Source: Achromobacter spanius (GTDB lineage: Bacteria > Pseudomonadota > Gammaproteobacteria > Burkholderiales > Burkholderiaceae_B). Taken from it: DNA of 64,000 nucleotides. Where the stretch lies: contig NZ_CP121261.1 of assembly GCF_029637605.1 (NCBI RefSeq), positions 2,294,001 to 2,358,000 of the forward strand, given 5' to 3'. The notes beneath the pieces were generated by a model that saw only the letters and a program-made list of their open reading frames with translations, was not told the DNA's origin and ran no database searches. Both the position numbers and the translations under genes were made by a program. Below, piece by piece: positions 28,867 through 37,836 of this stretch; position 1 is the stretch's first letter, and each line of letters begins with the position of its first letter.

Positions 28867-30567
28867 ATGATTTCGAAGATTGAAGCAAACCGCATTCAAC
28901 GTATTTTGACCGCCACCGTCATGGCAGCTGCCTTGGCTGGCGCTTTGTCCGCTTGCGGCGGTGGTGGTGGCGGCGGAGATAAGTCAGCCGGCCTGCCTGG
29001 CACCGACATTCCCACGAATCCGGGTGGCAACAACCCGGGCGGCAACAACCCCGGTGGCACGGACCCGAACAACCCTGGCGGCACCGATCCCAATAATCCG
29101 GTCAATCCCGTCACGGCCGGATTGCTGCAAACGACGCTGGGTAATACCGGCGGCGCCGTTGACAATACCCTGCCGTTGAACTTGGGCGAGACCCTGGGCG
29201 GCGTGGGCAAGGCACTGGATCCCACCGTGGCGCCCGTAGCCGATACCGTGGTGGGCCTGACGCAGCAAATCGGCGCCACGAGCGGCTTGGGCGCCCCCGT
29301 GGATGGCATCACCACGCAAGCGGGCGGCCTGGTCAGCGACCTGGGCACGACGCTCCAAGGCACCGGCCTGCCGGGCGGCCTGAGCACCGGTGTCGGCGGT
29401 TTGGTGGATGGCCTGGGCAAGACCGTGGCCAGCACGGGCGACCTGTTGAATGCAGACCCCGCCAACCCCATGCCCTTGACGACCGTGCTGGGCAACGCCA
29501 CGAATGCCGTCGGTGCGCTGACCGCCGGCCTGTCGGGCCAGGGTGGCTTGCTGAACCCGGTTACCCAAGCGTTGGGCGGCGTGACCGGCGGCGTGTTGGA
29601 CGGCCCGGGAAGCCCCGTGCTGCAACCCGCCTTGTCCAACACCGGCAAAGCCGTGGACAACGTGTTGCCCTTGGGCCTGCAGCCTGCACTGGGCGGCGTC
29701 GGCGCCGCACTGGACGTGAACGTGGCGCCGGTTGCCGGCGTGGTGACCAACCTGACGCAGCAAGTGGGCGCAACCACCAATCTGGGCGCACCGGTGGCCG
29801 GGCTGCTTTCCAGCCTGGGCGGCACGGTGGCGGGGGCCGGCAGCACGCTGCCTGGCAACACGGCTGGCTTGAATGGGGTGCTGCAAGGCTTGGGCGGCGC
29901 GGTCGCCAGCGCCGGCGGCCTGCTCCACGCCACGCCGGGCAATACCAACCCGCTGGGCGCCACGCTGGCTAATGCAACCGGCGCGGTCGCCTCGTTGACG
30001 GGCGGCCTGGGCTTGGGCGGCGCCACGGGTGGCCTGACGGGTGGCGGCACGGGCGGCTTGCTCAGCCCCATCACCGGCATCCTGGGCGGTGTCGGCGGCA
30101 TCGGCGGCACGCCGGCCGCGGGCGGCGTGGGTGGCCTGCTGGCACCGGTGACCGGCCTCTTGGGCGGTGTGACGGGTGCCGTGGGCGGCGCGACGGGCGG
30201 CACAGCGGGTGGCGCGGCCAATGGCGGCCTGCTGGGCGGTTTGCTGAGCGGCGTGACCGGTGGTGCCACGGGCGCCGCGGGCGGTGCGGGTGGCGCCGCG
30301 GGAGGTGGCCTGCTGGGCGGTGTGCTGGGTGGCGTGGTTGGCGGCGTATCGGTCGGCGCCACGACAGGCACCGGCGCCAGTGCGGGAGCCAGCGCGGGTG
30401 CCGGCGCGGGTGGCGCGGCCGGTGCGGGAACGGCTGCCAATGGCGGCTTGCTGGGTGGTTTGCTGGGCGGCGTCACGAGCGGCTTGACGGGCGGTACGAC
30501 GGCGGGCGGCACCAACAACGGCGGCTTGCTGGGCGGTCTGCTCGGCGGCTTGTCGGCACAGAAGTAA
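28867..30567 (+). CDS. Glycine-rich repetitive lipoprotein (collagen-like-repeat type)
   Basis: This 566-residue protein has a type II signal peptide with lipobox LSAC (Cys30), a Gly run and a PGGNN/PGGTDPNN repeat linker (about 50-80). Two tandem copies of a domain of about 150 residues follow (about 87-237 and 251-390). Both copies share NTGxAVDNxLPL, LGGVGxALD, VAPVA and LTQQxGAT. The last 175 residues are almost only Gly, Ala, Leu, Thr and Val with recurring NGGLLGGLL. It is probably surface-associated or a matrix component; no enzyme motif is seen. GAGGAG lies seven bases before ATG 28867, so the in-frame ATG at 28783 is rejected. It is neighboured by a TpsB-like transporter and a MarR gene. 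Confidence 0.85.
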   Translation: MISKIEANRIQRILTATVMAAALAGALSACGGGGGGGDKSAGLPGTDIPTNPGGNNPGGNNPGGTDPNNPGGTDPNNPVNPVTAGLLQTTLGNTGGAVDNTLPLNLGETLGGVGKALDPTVAPVADTVVGLTQQIGATSGLGAPVDGITTQAGGLVSDLGTTLQGTGLPGGLSTGVGGLVDGLGKTVASTGDLLNADPANPMPLTTVLGNATNAVGALTAGLSGQGGLLNPVTQALGGVTGGVLDGPGSPVLQPALSNTGKAVDNVLPLGLQPALGGVGAALDVNVAPVAGVVTNLTQQVGATTNLGAPVAGLLSSLGGTVAGAGSTLPGNTAGLNGVLQGLGGAVASAGGLLHATPGNTNPLGATLANATGAVASLTGGLGLGGATGGLTGGGTGGLLSPITGILGGVGGIGGTPAAGGVGGLLAPVTGLLGGVTGAVGGATGGTAGGAANGGLLGGLLSGVTGGATGAAGGAGGAAGGGLLGGVLGGVVGGVSVGATTGTGASAGASAGAGAGGAAGAGTAANGGLLGGLLGGVTSGLTGGTTAGGTNNGGLLGGLLGGLSAQK

Positions 30568-30595
30568 TCGACCCTATCCGCTACGGAGCGACATC

Positions 30596-31144
30596 ATGCT
30601 GCAACAAGAAACGATGGTCCACCATGAGCATGTGACCGTGATGCCTGAATCCCGCACGAGTGACCTGCGACCTGGAATGCTGGACGATATCGCCCTGATG
30701 CTGGGTCGACAGTTCTCGGTGTACAACGCCGCCTGCCAGTCGGCCTTGGCGGAACGGCTGGGCATCCCCCTGGCGGACCTGAAAGCGCTGGAACTGGTGA
30801 TGGAGTTCGACGCCTTGCCCACCGGGCAGCTTGCCCAACTGATGGGCATCAGTTCCGGCGGCGCCACCGCCTTGATCAACCGGCTGGAGGCGGCAGGCTA
30901 TGTGCAGCGTGGCCGCCACCCGCTGGACCGCCGGATGATCGTGATCCGGCCGGTCGAGGAACAGTGCCAGCAGTTGGCGCAGGAGCGCCAATGGGTCACG
31001 GACGCAGTGATGCTGATGGCGCGGCGCTACGACACCGCCGAACTGGAAACCGTGCATGCCTTCCTGGCGCAATGCGTGCGCGCCTTGCGGCACGACACCC
31101 TGGTCTGGCTGGAAACGCCCACCGCCCATCGCGACGACCTGTAA
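30596..31144 (+). CDS. MarR-family transcriptional regulator
   Basis: This 182-residue winged-helix protein has the MarR fold: N-terminal dimerisation helices, the recognition segment LPTGQLAQLMGISSGGATAL (about 81-100) and the wing GRHPLDRRMIVIRP. MarR proteins usually repress nearby genes and release DNA on binding small phenolic or oxidant signals. It begins 28 bases after the Gly-rich lipoprotein gene, so the two are probably cotranscribed and it may control the palindromic sites upstream. ATG 30596 is preceded by GGAG; MVHHEH at 30614 is an alternative start. Confidence 0.9.
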   Translation: MLQQETMVHHEHVTVMPESRTSDLRPGMLDDIALMLGRQFSVYNAACQSALAERLGIPLADLKALELVMEFDALPTGQLAQLMGISSGGATALINRLEAAGYVQRGRHPLDRRMIVIRPVEEQCQQLAQERQWVTDAVMLMARRYDTAELETVHAFLAQCVRALRHDTLVWLETPTAHRDDL

Positions 31145-31177
31145 ACCCGCCTGCGTCCGCCGCGACGCCAGCGGGCC

Positions 31178-31213
31178 ACGCGCCCTGATTCCAAGGAGTC
31201 AGGGCGCGTTTTT
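31178..31213 (+). terminator. Terminator after the MarR gene
   Basis: ACGCGCCCTGA / TCAGGGCGCGT with a ten-base loop and five T residues lies 34 bases after the stop, closing the lipoprotein–MarR unit. Confidence 0.9.
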
Positions 31214-31270
31214 CATGGAAGCGCGACGGGGATGTGAGACAGGCACCGCAAGACGCGGCCTGGGGTCAAT

Positions 31271-32977
31271 TCAAACCGCGCTTGGCGTGCCGAACTCCAG
31301 GCGCGGCACCGCCGCCAGCAGCCGGCGCGTCAATTCCTGGCGCGGCGCGTGCAACACGGTGTCGGCATCGCCCAGCTCAACGATGCGGCCCCCGTCCATG
31401 ACGGCGATGCGGTCCGCCAGATACTCGACCACACCGAAGTTGTGGGTGATGAACAGATACGCAATGCCCAGTTCGGCCTGAAGCTCGCGCAGCAGGTCCA
31501 GAATCTGCGCCTGCACCGACACGTCCAGGGCTGACGTGGGTTCGTCGCAGATCAGTACCTTGGGTTCCACCGCCAGCGCGCGTGCAATGGCGATACGCTG
31601 GCGTTGGCCGCCCGAGAATTCATGCGGATAGCGCGTCAGCGTATTGGCCGGCAAGCCCACGCGCTCGATCAACTGCGCGGCGTGCGCGGCCCGCGCCTGC
31701 TGGCTCATGCCCCCCCGCAACGACGCCAGGCCCTCGTCGAGGATGTCGCCCACGCGCATGCGCGGGTCGAGCGATGCATACGGATCCTGGAACACAATCT
31801 GGATGTCTTGCCGCAGATCGCGCAGGGTGCGGCGGTCGGCGGACAGCACGTCCTTGCCTTGCAGCATGGCGCGACCCGAGATGCGCGCACCGTCGATCAG
31901 CCGCAGCAGCGCCTTGCCCGTGGTGGTTTTGCCGCAGCCGGACTCGCCCAACAGGGCCAGTGTTTCGCCCGCGCGCAGCGTGAACGTCACGCCGTCCACG
32001 GCCTTGACCCAGGACACGATGCGCCGCAGCGGCCCCTTGCGCACGGGGTAATGCACTTTCAGGTCCTGCACGTCCAGCACCAAGCCCCCTGCCGCGCGCT
32101 GCGTGGTTCGCTGCGTGCCTTGCTGTGCGCCGTCTTGCGCGATGGCATCACGCGCCTGCGCCGTCAGCGGCGCGCCGCGCTTGGCGAAGGTGGGGATGGC
32201 TTCAAACAATTGCCGTGCGTACGGATGCTTGGGCGCACGGAGAAAATCATCGGCGCTGGCGCTTTCAACGATTTCGCCGCCGCGCATCAGCGCCACGTGA
32301 TGCGCCACGTTTTTCACCACGGCCAGGTCATGCGTGATCAGCAGCACCGCCATGCCCATTTCGCGCTGGATGTCGGCCAGCAGGTCCAGCACCTGCGCCT
32401 GCACCGTGACGTCCAGCGCGGTGGTGGGTTCGTCCGCGATCAGCAGCAGCGGCTCGGCGGCCAACGCGATGGCGATCATGACGCGCTGCTTCTGTCCGCC
32501 CGAAAACTGGAACGGGTAATCGTCCACGCGCCGTTCGGGCTCAGGGATCCCCACGCGGCGCAGCCATTCGATGGCCCGCGCGCGCGCCGCCGCGCCGCGC
32601 AAGGGCGTGTGCGCCGTCAGGGTTTCGATGATCTGATCACCCACCCGCATGACGGGGTTCAGGCTGGTCGACGGTTCCTGGAAGATGATGCCGATACGGC
32701 CGCCACGCACGCCGCGCATCGCGCTTTCGGGCAGCCGGTTCAAGTCTTGCCCGTCCAGGTCGATCTGCCCGCCCACGATGCGGCCAGCGTCCGGCAGCAA
32801 GCGCAGCAACGCCAAGGCGGTGATGCTTTTTCCGCAGCCGGATTCACCCACCAGCGCAAAGGTCTCGCGCTGCGAAATGGCCAGTTCCAGCCGCTTGACG
32901 GCATGCGTCATGCCGGATTCGCCGGCGATGTCCACCTGCAGGCCGCGCACGTCCAGCAATGGAGTATCCAAGCTCAT
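31271..32977 (-). CDS. Peptide ABC transporter, duplicated ATP-binding protein (YejF-like)
   Basis: This 568-residue protein fuses two OppD/OppF-type ATPase domains. Both have Walker A (GESGCGKS at about 44-51 and GESGCGKT in the second half), signature motifs FSGGQKQR and FSGGQRQR, and Walker B LLIADEPTTALD and LICDEPTSALD. It energises uptake of oligopeptides or peptide-like compounds, as YejF does for microcin C in E. coli. Its ATG overlaps the stop of the upstream permease gene (ATGA). It is last in a four-gene leftward operon. Confidence 0.95.
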   Translation of the reverse strand: MSLDTPLLDVRGLQVDIAGESGMTHAVKRLELAISQRETFALVGESGCGKSITALALLRLLPDAGRIVGGQIDLDGQDLNRLPESAMRGVRGGRIGIIFQEPSTSLNPVMRVGDQIIETLTAHTPLRGAAARARAIEWLRRVGIPEPERRVDDYPFQFSGGQKQRVMIAIALAAEPLLLIADEPTTALDVTVQAQVLDLLADIQREMGMAVLLITHDLAVVKNVAHHVALMRGGEIVESASADDFLRAPKHPYARQLFEAIPTFAKRGAPLTAQARDAIAQDGAQQGTQRTTQRAAGGLVLDVQDLKVHYPVRKGPLRRIVSWVKAVDGVTFTLRAGETLALLGESGCGKTTTGKALLRLIDGARISGRAMLQGKDVLSADRRTLRDLRQDIQIVFQDPYASLDPRMRVGDILDEGLASLRGGMSQQARAAHAAQLIERVGLPANTLTRYPHEFSGGQRQRIAIARALAVEPKVLICDEPTSALDVSVQAQILDLLRELQAELGIAYLFITHNFGVVEYLADRIAVMDGGRIVELGDADTVLHAPRQELTRRLLAAVPRLEFGTPSAV

Positions 32978-34482
32978 GGCGCTTCTCCCGATTTCGAGGC
33001 GCGCGGTTCGGCGGCCAACACCTGGCGGCGGCCGAACACGCTGCCCAAGCGCGCCAGGCGGCTGGGTTTATAGCGGCGGGTGCGCGGGTCGAAGGCATCG
33101 CGCACGGCGTCGGCAAACAGATTGGCCGCCAGCACCAGCGCCAGCATGAAGAGGAAAGCGGTCATCAGGCTCCACCAGATCATGGGATCGCGAGACATTT
33201 CCAGGCGCGCCCCATCAATCATCGACCCAAAGGAATTCATGCTGGGGTCCACACCAATGCCCAGGTAGGACAGCACGGCCTCATACAGCACCAGGCCCGA
33301 GAATTCCAGCACCACGGTAATCAGCACCAGATGCGCCACATTGGGCAGCAGGTGCCGCGTCATGATGCGCCAGTGCGACACGCCGAACGCGCGCGCCGCC
33401 TGCACGTATTCCAGTTCACGCAGCTTGAGCGCCTCGGCGCGCAGCAGGCGGCACAGGCCCGCCCAGCCCGTCAGCCCAAGAATCATGCAGAGCAGGAACA
33501 GCCGCAGGTCGGCGCGCGCGACCGAGGTGTCGAACAGGTCAGCATGGTTGTCGATATACACCTGCATCATCAACGCGCAGGCGGCCACCAGCAGCACGCC
33601 GGGAATGGCCGTGATGGTGGTGTAGAGGTATTGGATGGCGTCGTCGACCTTGCCTTTGAAGTAGCCCGCGGCAATGCCGAAAACAATGGCCGGCGGCAGC
33701 ATGGCGATAGTGGTCAGGCTGCCGATGACCAGCGCCGTGCGGATGCTTTTCAGTGCCTGCCACAAGACGTCGTTGCCGATGCGGTCGGTGCCCAGCGCGT
33801 GGTAAGCGCTGGACAGCCCGGCCAGCGCGCCGACCGTCATGCATAGCAAGGCAAAGGTGACCGCCATGGCCCGCCAGGGCACATCGGATTCACCCCGCAG
33901 CAATACCTGGCCCGCGTGCGACGCCGACCCCAGGCGGCGCGCCAGGCAGGCGTAGAGCACGGCCGCCGCAAGCAGCGCCACGCCCAGGCCACCCGCCACG
34001 CCCCACCCCAGGCGTTTCAAGACATCGCCCACATGTTGCGTGTCGGGGTCGGTCAAATGCGTGGCGGCGCCGCGCAGTCGCGGAAAATCGCGCACCGGCT
34101 TGTCGTCCACCAACATGGTTTCCTTCAGGAACAGCTTGGTGGCCAGGGGCTGCGAGTAGTTTCGTTCCGGTTGCGTCAGCACCGTGCCGGCCAACAGGCC
34201 GTCCAGCGCGGACTTGACCACGGGCGCATAGATGGGCGCGGCATCGGCGGCAGCCCCCGGCGCGGGCGGCAGTTGCGGGCGGTAGTGCACCGAGTCCAGC
34301 AGCCCCACCACGGTGAACGCGGCCAGAATGACGGCCGAGCACATGGCGGGGGCATCGCGCGCCACGCGCCCCCAGGTGGCGCGCAGGTTCGGGCTGCGGC
34401 GCACGTGCCACAGGTAGGCCAGCGCGCTCAGCACCATCAGCCACAGCGCGATGTCGGTCCACAGGAAGACGATCTTGGGCAT
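32974..34482 (-). CDS. Peptide ABC transporter permease (YejE/OppC-like), extended N-terminus
   Basis: This is the second membrane subunit. The C-terminal half is a standard BPD-type permease with the EAA loop around VQAARAFGVSHWRIMTRHLL. At 502 residues it is about 160 longer than E. coli YejE. The extra N-terminal part contains additional hydrophobic segments (about 10-25, 47-62 and 155-180) and a predicted periplasmic section. The extension appears genuine because the frame is continuous and begins five bases after the upstream permease gene. Confidence 0.9.
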   Translation of the reverse strand: MPKIVFLWTDIALWLMVLSALAYLWHVRRSPNLRATWGRVARDAPAMCSAVILAAFTVVGLLDSVHYRPQLPPAPGAAADAAPIYAPVVKSALDGLLAGTVLTQPERNYSQPLATKLFLKETMLVDDKPVRDFPRLRGAATHLTDPDTQHVGDVLKRLGWGVAGGLGVALLAAAVLYACLARRLGSASHAGQVLLRGESDVPWRAMAVTFALLCMTVGALAGLSSAYHALGTDRIGNDVLWQALKSIRTALVIGSLTTIAMLPPAIVFGIAAGYFKGKVDDAIQYLYTTITAIPGVLLVAACALMMQVYIDNHADLFDTSVARADLRLFLLCMILGLTGWAGLCRLLRAEALKLRELEYVQAARAFGVSHWRIMTRHLLPNVAHLVLITVVLEFSGLVLYEAVLSYLGIGVDPSMNSFGSMIDGARLEMSRDPMIWWSLMTAFLFMLALVLAANLFADAVRDAFDPRTRRYKPSRLARLGSVFGRRQVLAAEPRASKSGEAP

Positions 34483-34487
34483 GGCGG

Positions 34488-35465
34488 CTACTCGAATCGA
34501 ACGCGGGGGTCAGCCAGCGTGTAGGAAATGTCGGCCAGGATCAGCCCCACGATGTAGAGCGCCGCGCCCAGGAACACCATGGCGCGCACCACGGAAAAAT
34601 CTTGCGCGTTGATGGCGTCTATCGTGTAGCTGCCCAGCCCGGGAATACCGAAGAACGATTCGGCGATCAGGCTGCCCATGAACAGCAGCGGCAAGGCGGC
34701 AACCGTGCCGGTCAGGATGGGCAGCATGGCGTTGCGCAGCACATGTCGGAACAGCACCACGCGCTCGGCCAGGCCCTTGGCGCGCGCGGTGCGCACGTAG
34801 TCCTTGCCGATTTCTTCCAGGAACAGCGTGCGGTAGAAACGCGCTTCGGGGCCCAGCCGGGAAATGATGGCGATAAGCACCGGCAGCGCCAGGAACTTGA
34901 CCACGTCCAGCCCGCCCGAAAACCCCGAGAACGGCACCAGCCGCATCAGCTTGGCGAACACCCACTGGCCCGCGATGATGTAGAACAGGCTGGATATCGA
35001 CAGCAGCAGCACGCATACCACCACGCCCCAGAAGTCCAGCCGCGTGGCGCGAAAATACACCAGCGTCAGCGAAAACACGATGCTGACGAACAGCCCCAGC
35101 ACAAAGGTGGGCACGGCCAGCGCCAGGCTGGGACCCATCCGCGTCTGGATTTCGCGGCCGATGTCGCGCCCGCTGTCCGACGCGCCAAAGTCCATGGCCA
35201 GGAGCGGCACCGAACGCTGATAGAAAATGGTGTCGGTCAGTTGCGCCGCGCCTTGTGCCTGCGCATTGAAGAACAGCGGCTTGTCATAGCCGCGCTCGAC
35301 CTTCCATTTTTCCACCGCGTCCTGGCTGGCGCGTTGCCCGCCGATGGCCAGGCGCGCCATGTCGTCGGGCGTATTGACCGCGAAGAACAGGATGAACGTG
35401 AACAGGTTCACGCCGATCAGGATCAGCACGCCATACAGCAGCCGGCGGATCACGTAGCCGATCAT
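34488..35465 (-). CDS. Peptide ABC transporter permease (YejB/OppB-like)
   Basis: This 325-residue inner-membrane permease has six predicted helices and a conserved N-terminus MIGYVIRRLLYGVLILIGVN. The EAA-type loop KDYVRTARAKGLAERVVLFR contacts the ATPase. The length and motifs match OppB/YejB. Its ATG overlaps the stop of the substrate-binding protein gene by four bases. Confidence 0.95.
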   Translation of the reverse strand: MIGYVIRRLLYGVLILIGVNLFTFILFFAVNTPDDMARLAIGGQRASQDAVEKWKVERGYDKPLFFNAQAQGAAQLTDTIFYQRSVPLLAMDFGASDSGRDIGREIQTRMGPSLALAVPTFVLGLFVSIVFSLTLVYFRATRLDFWGVVVCVLLLSISSLFYIIAGQWVFAKLMRLVPFSGFSGGLDVVKFLALPVLIAIISRLGPEARFYRTLFLEEIGKDYVRTARAKGLAERVVLFRHVLRNAMLPILTGTVAALPLLFMGSLIAESFFGIPGLGSYTIDAINAQDFSVVRAMVFLGAALYIVGLILADISYTLADPRVRFE

Positions 35466-37696
35466 GATTGATGCTCCTTCTTCACGGCCGGGTCGAAGGC
35501 GGTCTGGCGTTCACGGCGCTTGAGCGCGACGTAGGACGGCCAGATCGCCAACGCCAATAACAGCACGAACAGGCCGATCGGCCACCACCGAGGGACGTTC
35601 CATTCGTTGATCTTCTGCTGCCGCAGTTGCGGATCGATCTTCATGTACTGAAGCGTGTTGCGCACCATCTGCGTGGGCTTGGCGTTGCCGACCCACTGCT
35701 GGTAGGCGCCGCCCGACATCGGAAAATAGCCAAACATCCACGGCGCGTCGCGTTGCACCACGGCCACCATCTTGGCGATCAATTGTTCTTTCTCGGGGCC
35801 GTCGTCCAGGAACTTCATCTGCTCGAAAAGCTTGTTGAATTCGGGGCTGTCGTAGTTGGCCGCGTTCTCGCCGCCCCCGCGCGCCTTGGCGTTGGGGCCG
35901 TAAAGCAGGAACAGGAAGTTTTCAGCGTCGGGATAATCGGCGTTCCAGCCCCACAGGAAAATCTGCGCGGCGCCGCGCTTCATCTTGTCCTGGAAGCGGT
36001 TGTAGTCGGTGGAGCGCACGTCCAGCTGCACGCCAATCTTGGCCATCTGCCGACGCATCCAGTCAAAGCGTGGGTTCGAGCCGCCACCCTGCATCGCGTC
36101 GTAATACAGCACCAGCGGCGCGCCGGTCTCGGCGCTGCGCCCGTTCGGGTAGCCTGCTTCGGCCAGCAAGCGCTTGGCCACGTCCACCGATTTGCGCACC
36201 GGCTTGCCGTCCACCAGGTTGTAGACGACGGGGTTCACGCCTTCGGGCGGTTCACGGTAACCCAGCACGCCAGGCGGCACCGGGCCTTGCGCCACCGAGG
36301 CCTGATCGTTTTCGAACACAGTGACGAACTCTTCCCAGTCGAACACGATGCTGATGGCCTGGCGCAGCTTGCGGTTCTTTTCCGCCTGCTCGGGCGTGTC
36401 GCCCTTGCCCACCACCGGGTCCAGCCAGTTGAAGCCCATGTACCAGTTGGCGGTTTCCACCGTGGTGGGCAGGCGGATGCCGTGCTCGCGGTACTGCTTG
36501 GCCTTGTCCTGGCTGTCGCCGGCGGCCACCAGCATGGCCACGCCGTACTCGCCGCGTTCGATCTGCGGCACGTCGTAATAGCCCTGCATGAATTTGCCGA
36601 TCAGCGGAATGGCTTCTTTTTCCAGGCTGAATACCGCGCGGTCGATGAAAGGCGTGGGCTTGCCGCAGTCGGCCAGCAGGCCCGCGGCCTTGTCGCCGGG
36701 TTCGCCCTCGCAGGGGTAGGCTTCGCCGTGGTAGTTGGGATTGCGCACGAGCACGTGGCGGCGGTTCTGCAACGATTCCGCCATCATGTAGGGGCCGGTG
36801 CCCACCGGCCAGGTGTTCAAGGACAGATCGTGCTCGGCCATGCCGGGCTGGTTATAGAAGCGGTCGGCCTCCCAGGGAATGGGCGCCGTGAACGTCATCG
36901 CCAGCCAGTATTTGAACTGCGGATACTTGCCTTTGACGCGGATGCGCAGCGTGTGCGGGTCCAGCGCCTGGACGCCGGTAAAGCCGTCGGCCTCGCGCAG
37001 GTCCAGCCATGTCGCGGCGCCCCCTGCGGGAAGATCGCGGCGCGCGGCCTGGTCGCGTTGGCGCAGCCGGTCACCATATTCCTGCATGCCCACCACGTGG
37101 TCGGCCATCACGGAATAGATGGGCGACACGACGCGCGGGCTGGCCAGGCGGCGAAAGGCGTAGACGTAGTCGTCCGCCGTCAGCTCGCGCGTGCCGGTGC
37201 GCGGAAAGTCGGGAATGTAGTACTTGTCCTTGAGTTCGCCGTCGGCAAGCGGGTAGTAGTCGTAGCTGCCGTCCGCCTTGCGGGCAAAGGCGGGGTGCGG
37301 CTGATAGCGCACGCCTGGCCGGATCTTGATGTCGTAAATGCTTTCCGCGATGGATTCACCCGGCGCGTCGGCCGGCAACGGCTGGCCTTGGGCATCCAGA
37401 TACTGAGGCGGGTCGATGGACTGCGCGGCGCGCGGCACCAGTTCGTAGGGCCGCTTCAGGTAGTGATAGCCGTACAAGGGTTCGTAGATGTTGTACGTAT
37501 AGGGCGTTTCGTCGCCGGAATAGGAGCTTGCCGGGTCCAGGTACTTGGGCGAACGCTGCACGAACGCGGAGTAGAACGTGTTCTGGCTTTCGGCGCCGGA
37601 CGGATACGGACTGTTGATGGGCCCTTCTTTCGAGCAGCCCGCCAGCGCCAGCAACATCAGCATGGCTGTTGCCCCGAGCCGCTTCATAGCAAGCAT
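35462..37696 (-). CDS. Peptide ABC transporter substrate-binding lipoprotein with C-terminal membrane helix
   Basis: This 744-residue family-5 extracellular solute-binding protein (OppA/YejA class) captures peptides in the periplasm. It has lipobox LAGC (Cys21). Unusually, it also ends in a hydrophobic segment (about 705-725, WPIGLFVLLLALAIWPSYVA) followed by basic residues. The protein would thus be tethered at both ends to the inner membrane. The start at 37696 is supported by GAAGG upstream; ATG 37687 is also possible. It is first in the operon with both permeases and the ATPase. Confidence 0.92.
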   Translation of the reverse strand: MLAMKRLGATAMLMLLALAGCSKEGPINSPYPSGAESQNTFYSAFVQRSPKYLDPASSYSGDETPYTYNIYEPLYGYHYLKRPYELVPRAAQSIDPPQYLDAQGQPLPADAPGESIAESIYDIKIRPGVRYQPHPAFARKADGSYDYYPLADGELKDKYYIPDFPRTGTRELTADDYVYAFRRLASPRVVSPIYSVMADHVVGMQEYGDRLRQRDQAARRDLPAGGAATWLDLREADGFTGVQALDPHTLRIRVKGKYPQFKYWLAMTFTAPIPWEADRFYNQPGMAEHDLSLNTWPVGTGPYMMAESLQNRRHVLVRNPNYHGEAYPCEGEPGDKAAGLLADCGKPTPFIDRAVFSLEKEAIPLIGKFMQGYYDVPQIERGEYGVAMLVAAGDSQDKAKQYREHGIRLPTTVETANWYMGFNWLDPVVGKGDTPEQAEKNRKLRQAISIVFDWEEFVTVFENDQASVAQGPVPPGVLGYREPPEGVNPVVYNLVDGKPVRKSVDVAKRLLAEAGYPNGRSAETGAPLVLYYDAMQGGGSNPRFDWMRRQMAKIGVQLDVRSTDYNRFQDKMKRGAAQIFLWGWNADYPDAENFLFLLYGPNAKARGGGENAANYDSPEFNKLFEQMKFLDDGPEKEQLIAKMVAVVQRDAPWMFGYFPMSGGAYQQWVGNAKPTQMVRNTLQYMKIDPQLRQQKINEWNVPRWWPIGLFVLLLALAIWPSYVALKRRERQTAFDPAVKKEHQS

Positions 37697-37836
37697 GGAA
37701 ACCTTCCCTTCAAATCGTAGCGACAGAGAATAGCAAACGCGGGACAGCGCCCATACCCAGGCATCCCCCTAGCGGGTGCGGGGAGTGCGCGGATTGTTCG
37801 GGGTCCCTGGGGTGCATGAGTGCGAACTCGCCCGCA

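Noticed and set aside
29017..29103. Short repeats that might suggest a CRISPR array
   Set aside because: They are in-frame PGGNN/PGGTDPNN codons of the lipoprotein, without spacers or cas genes.
28896..30518. 540-codon minus-strand Pro/Ala-rich open frame
   Set aside because: It is the reverse complement of the Gly-rich lipoprotein; Pro richness is the expected mirror of Gly codons.
35627..37720. 697-codon plus-strand open frame opposite the substrate-binding protein gene
   Set aside because: Antisense shadow with no motif or ribosome site, and the opposite gene has clear lipobox and family features.
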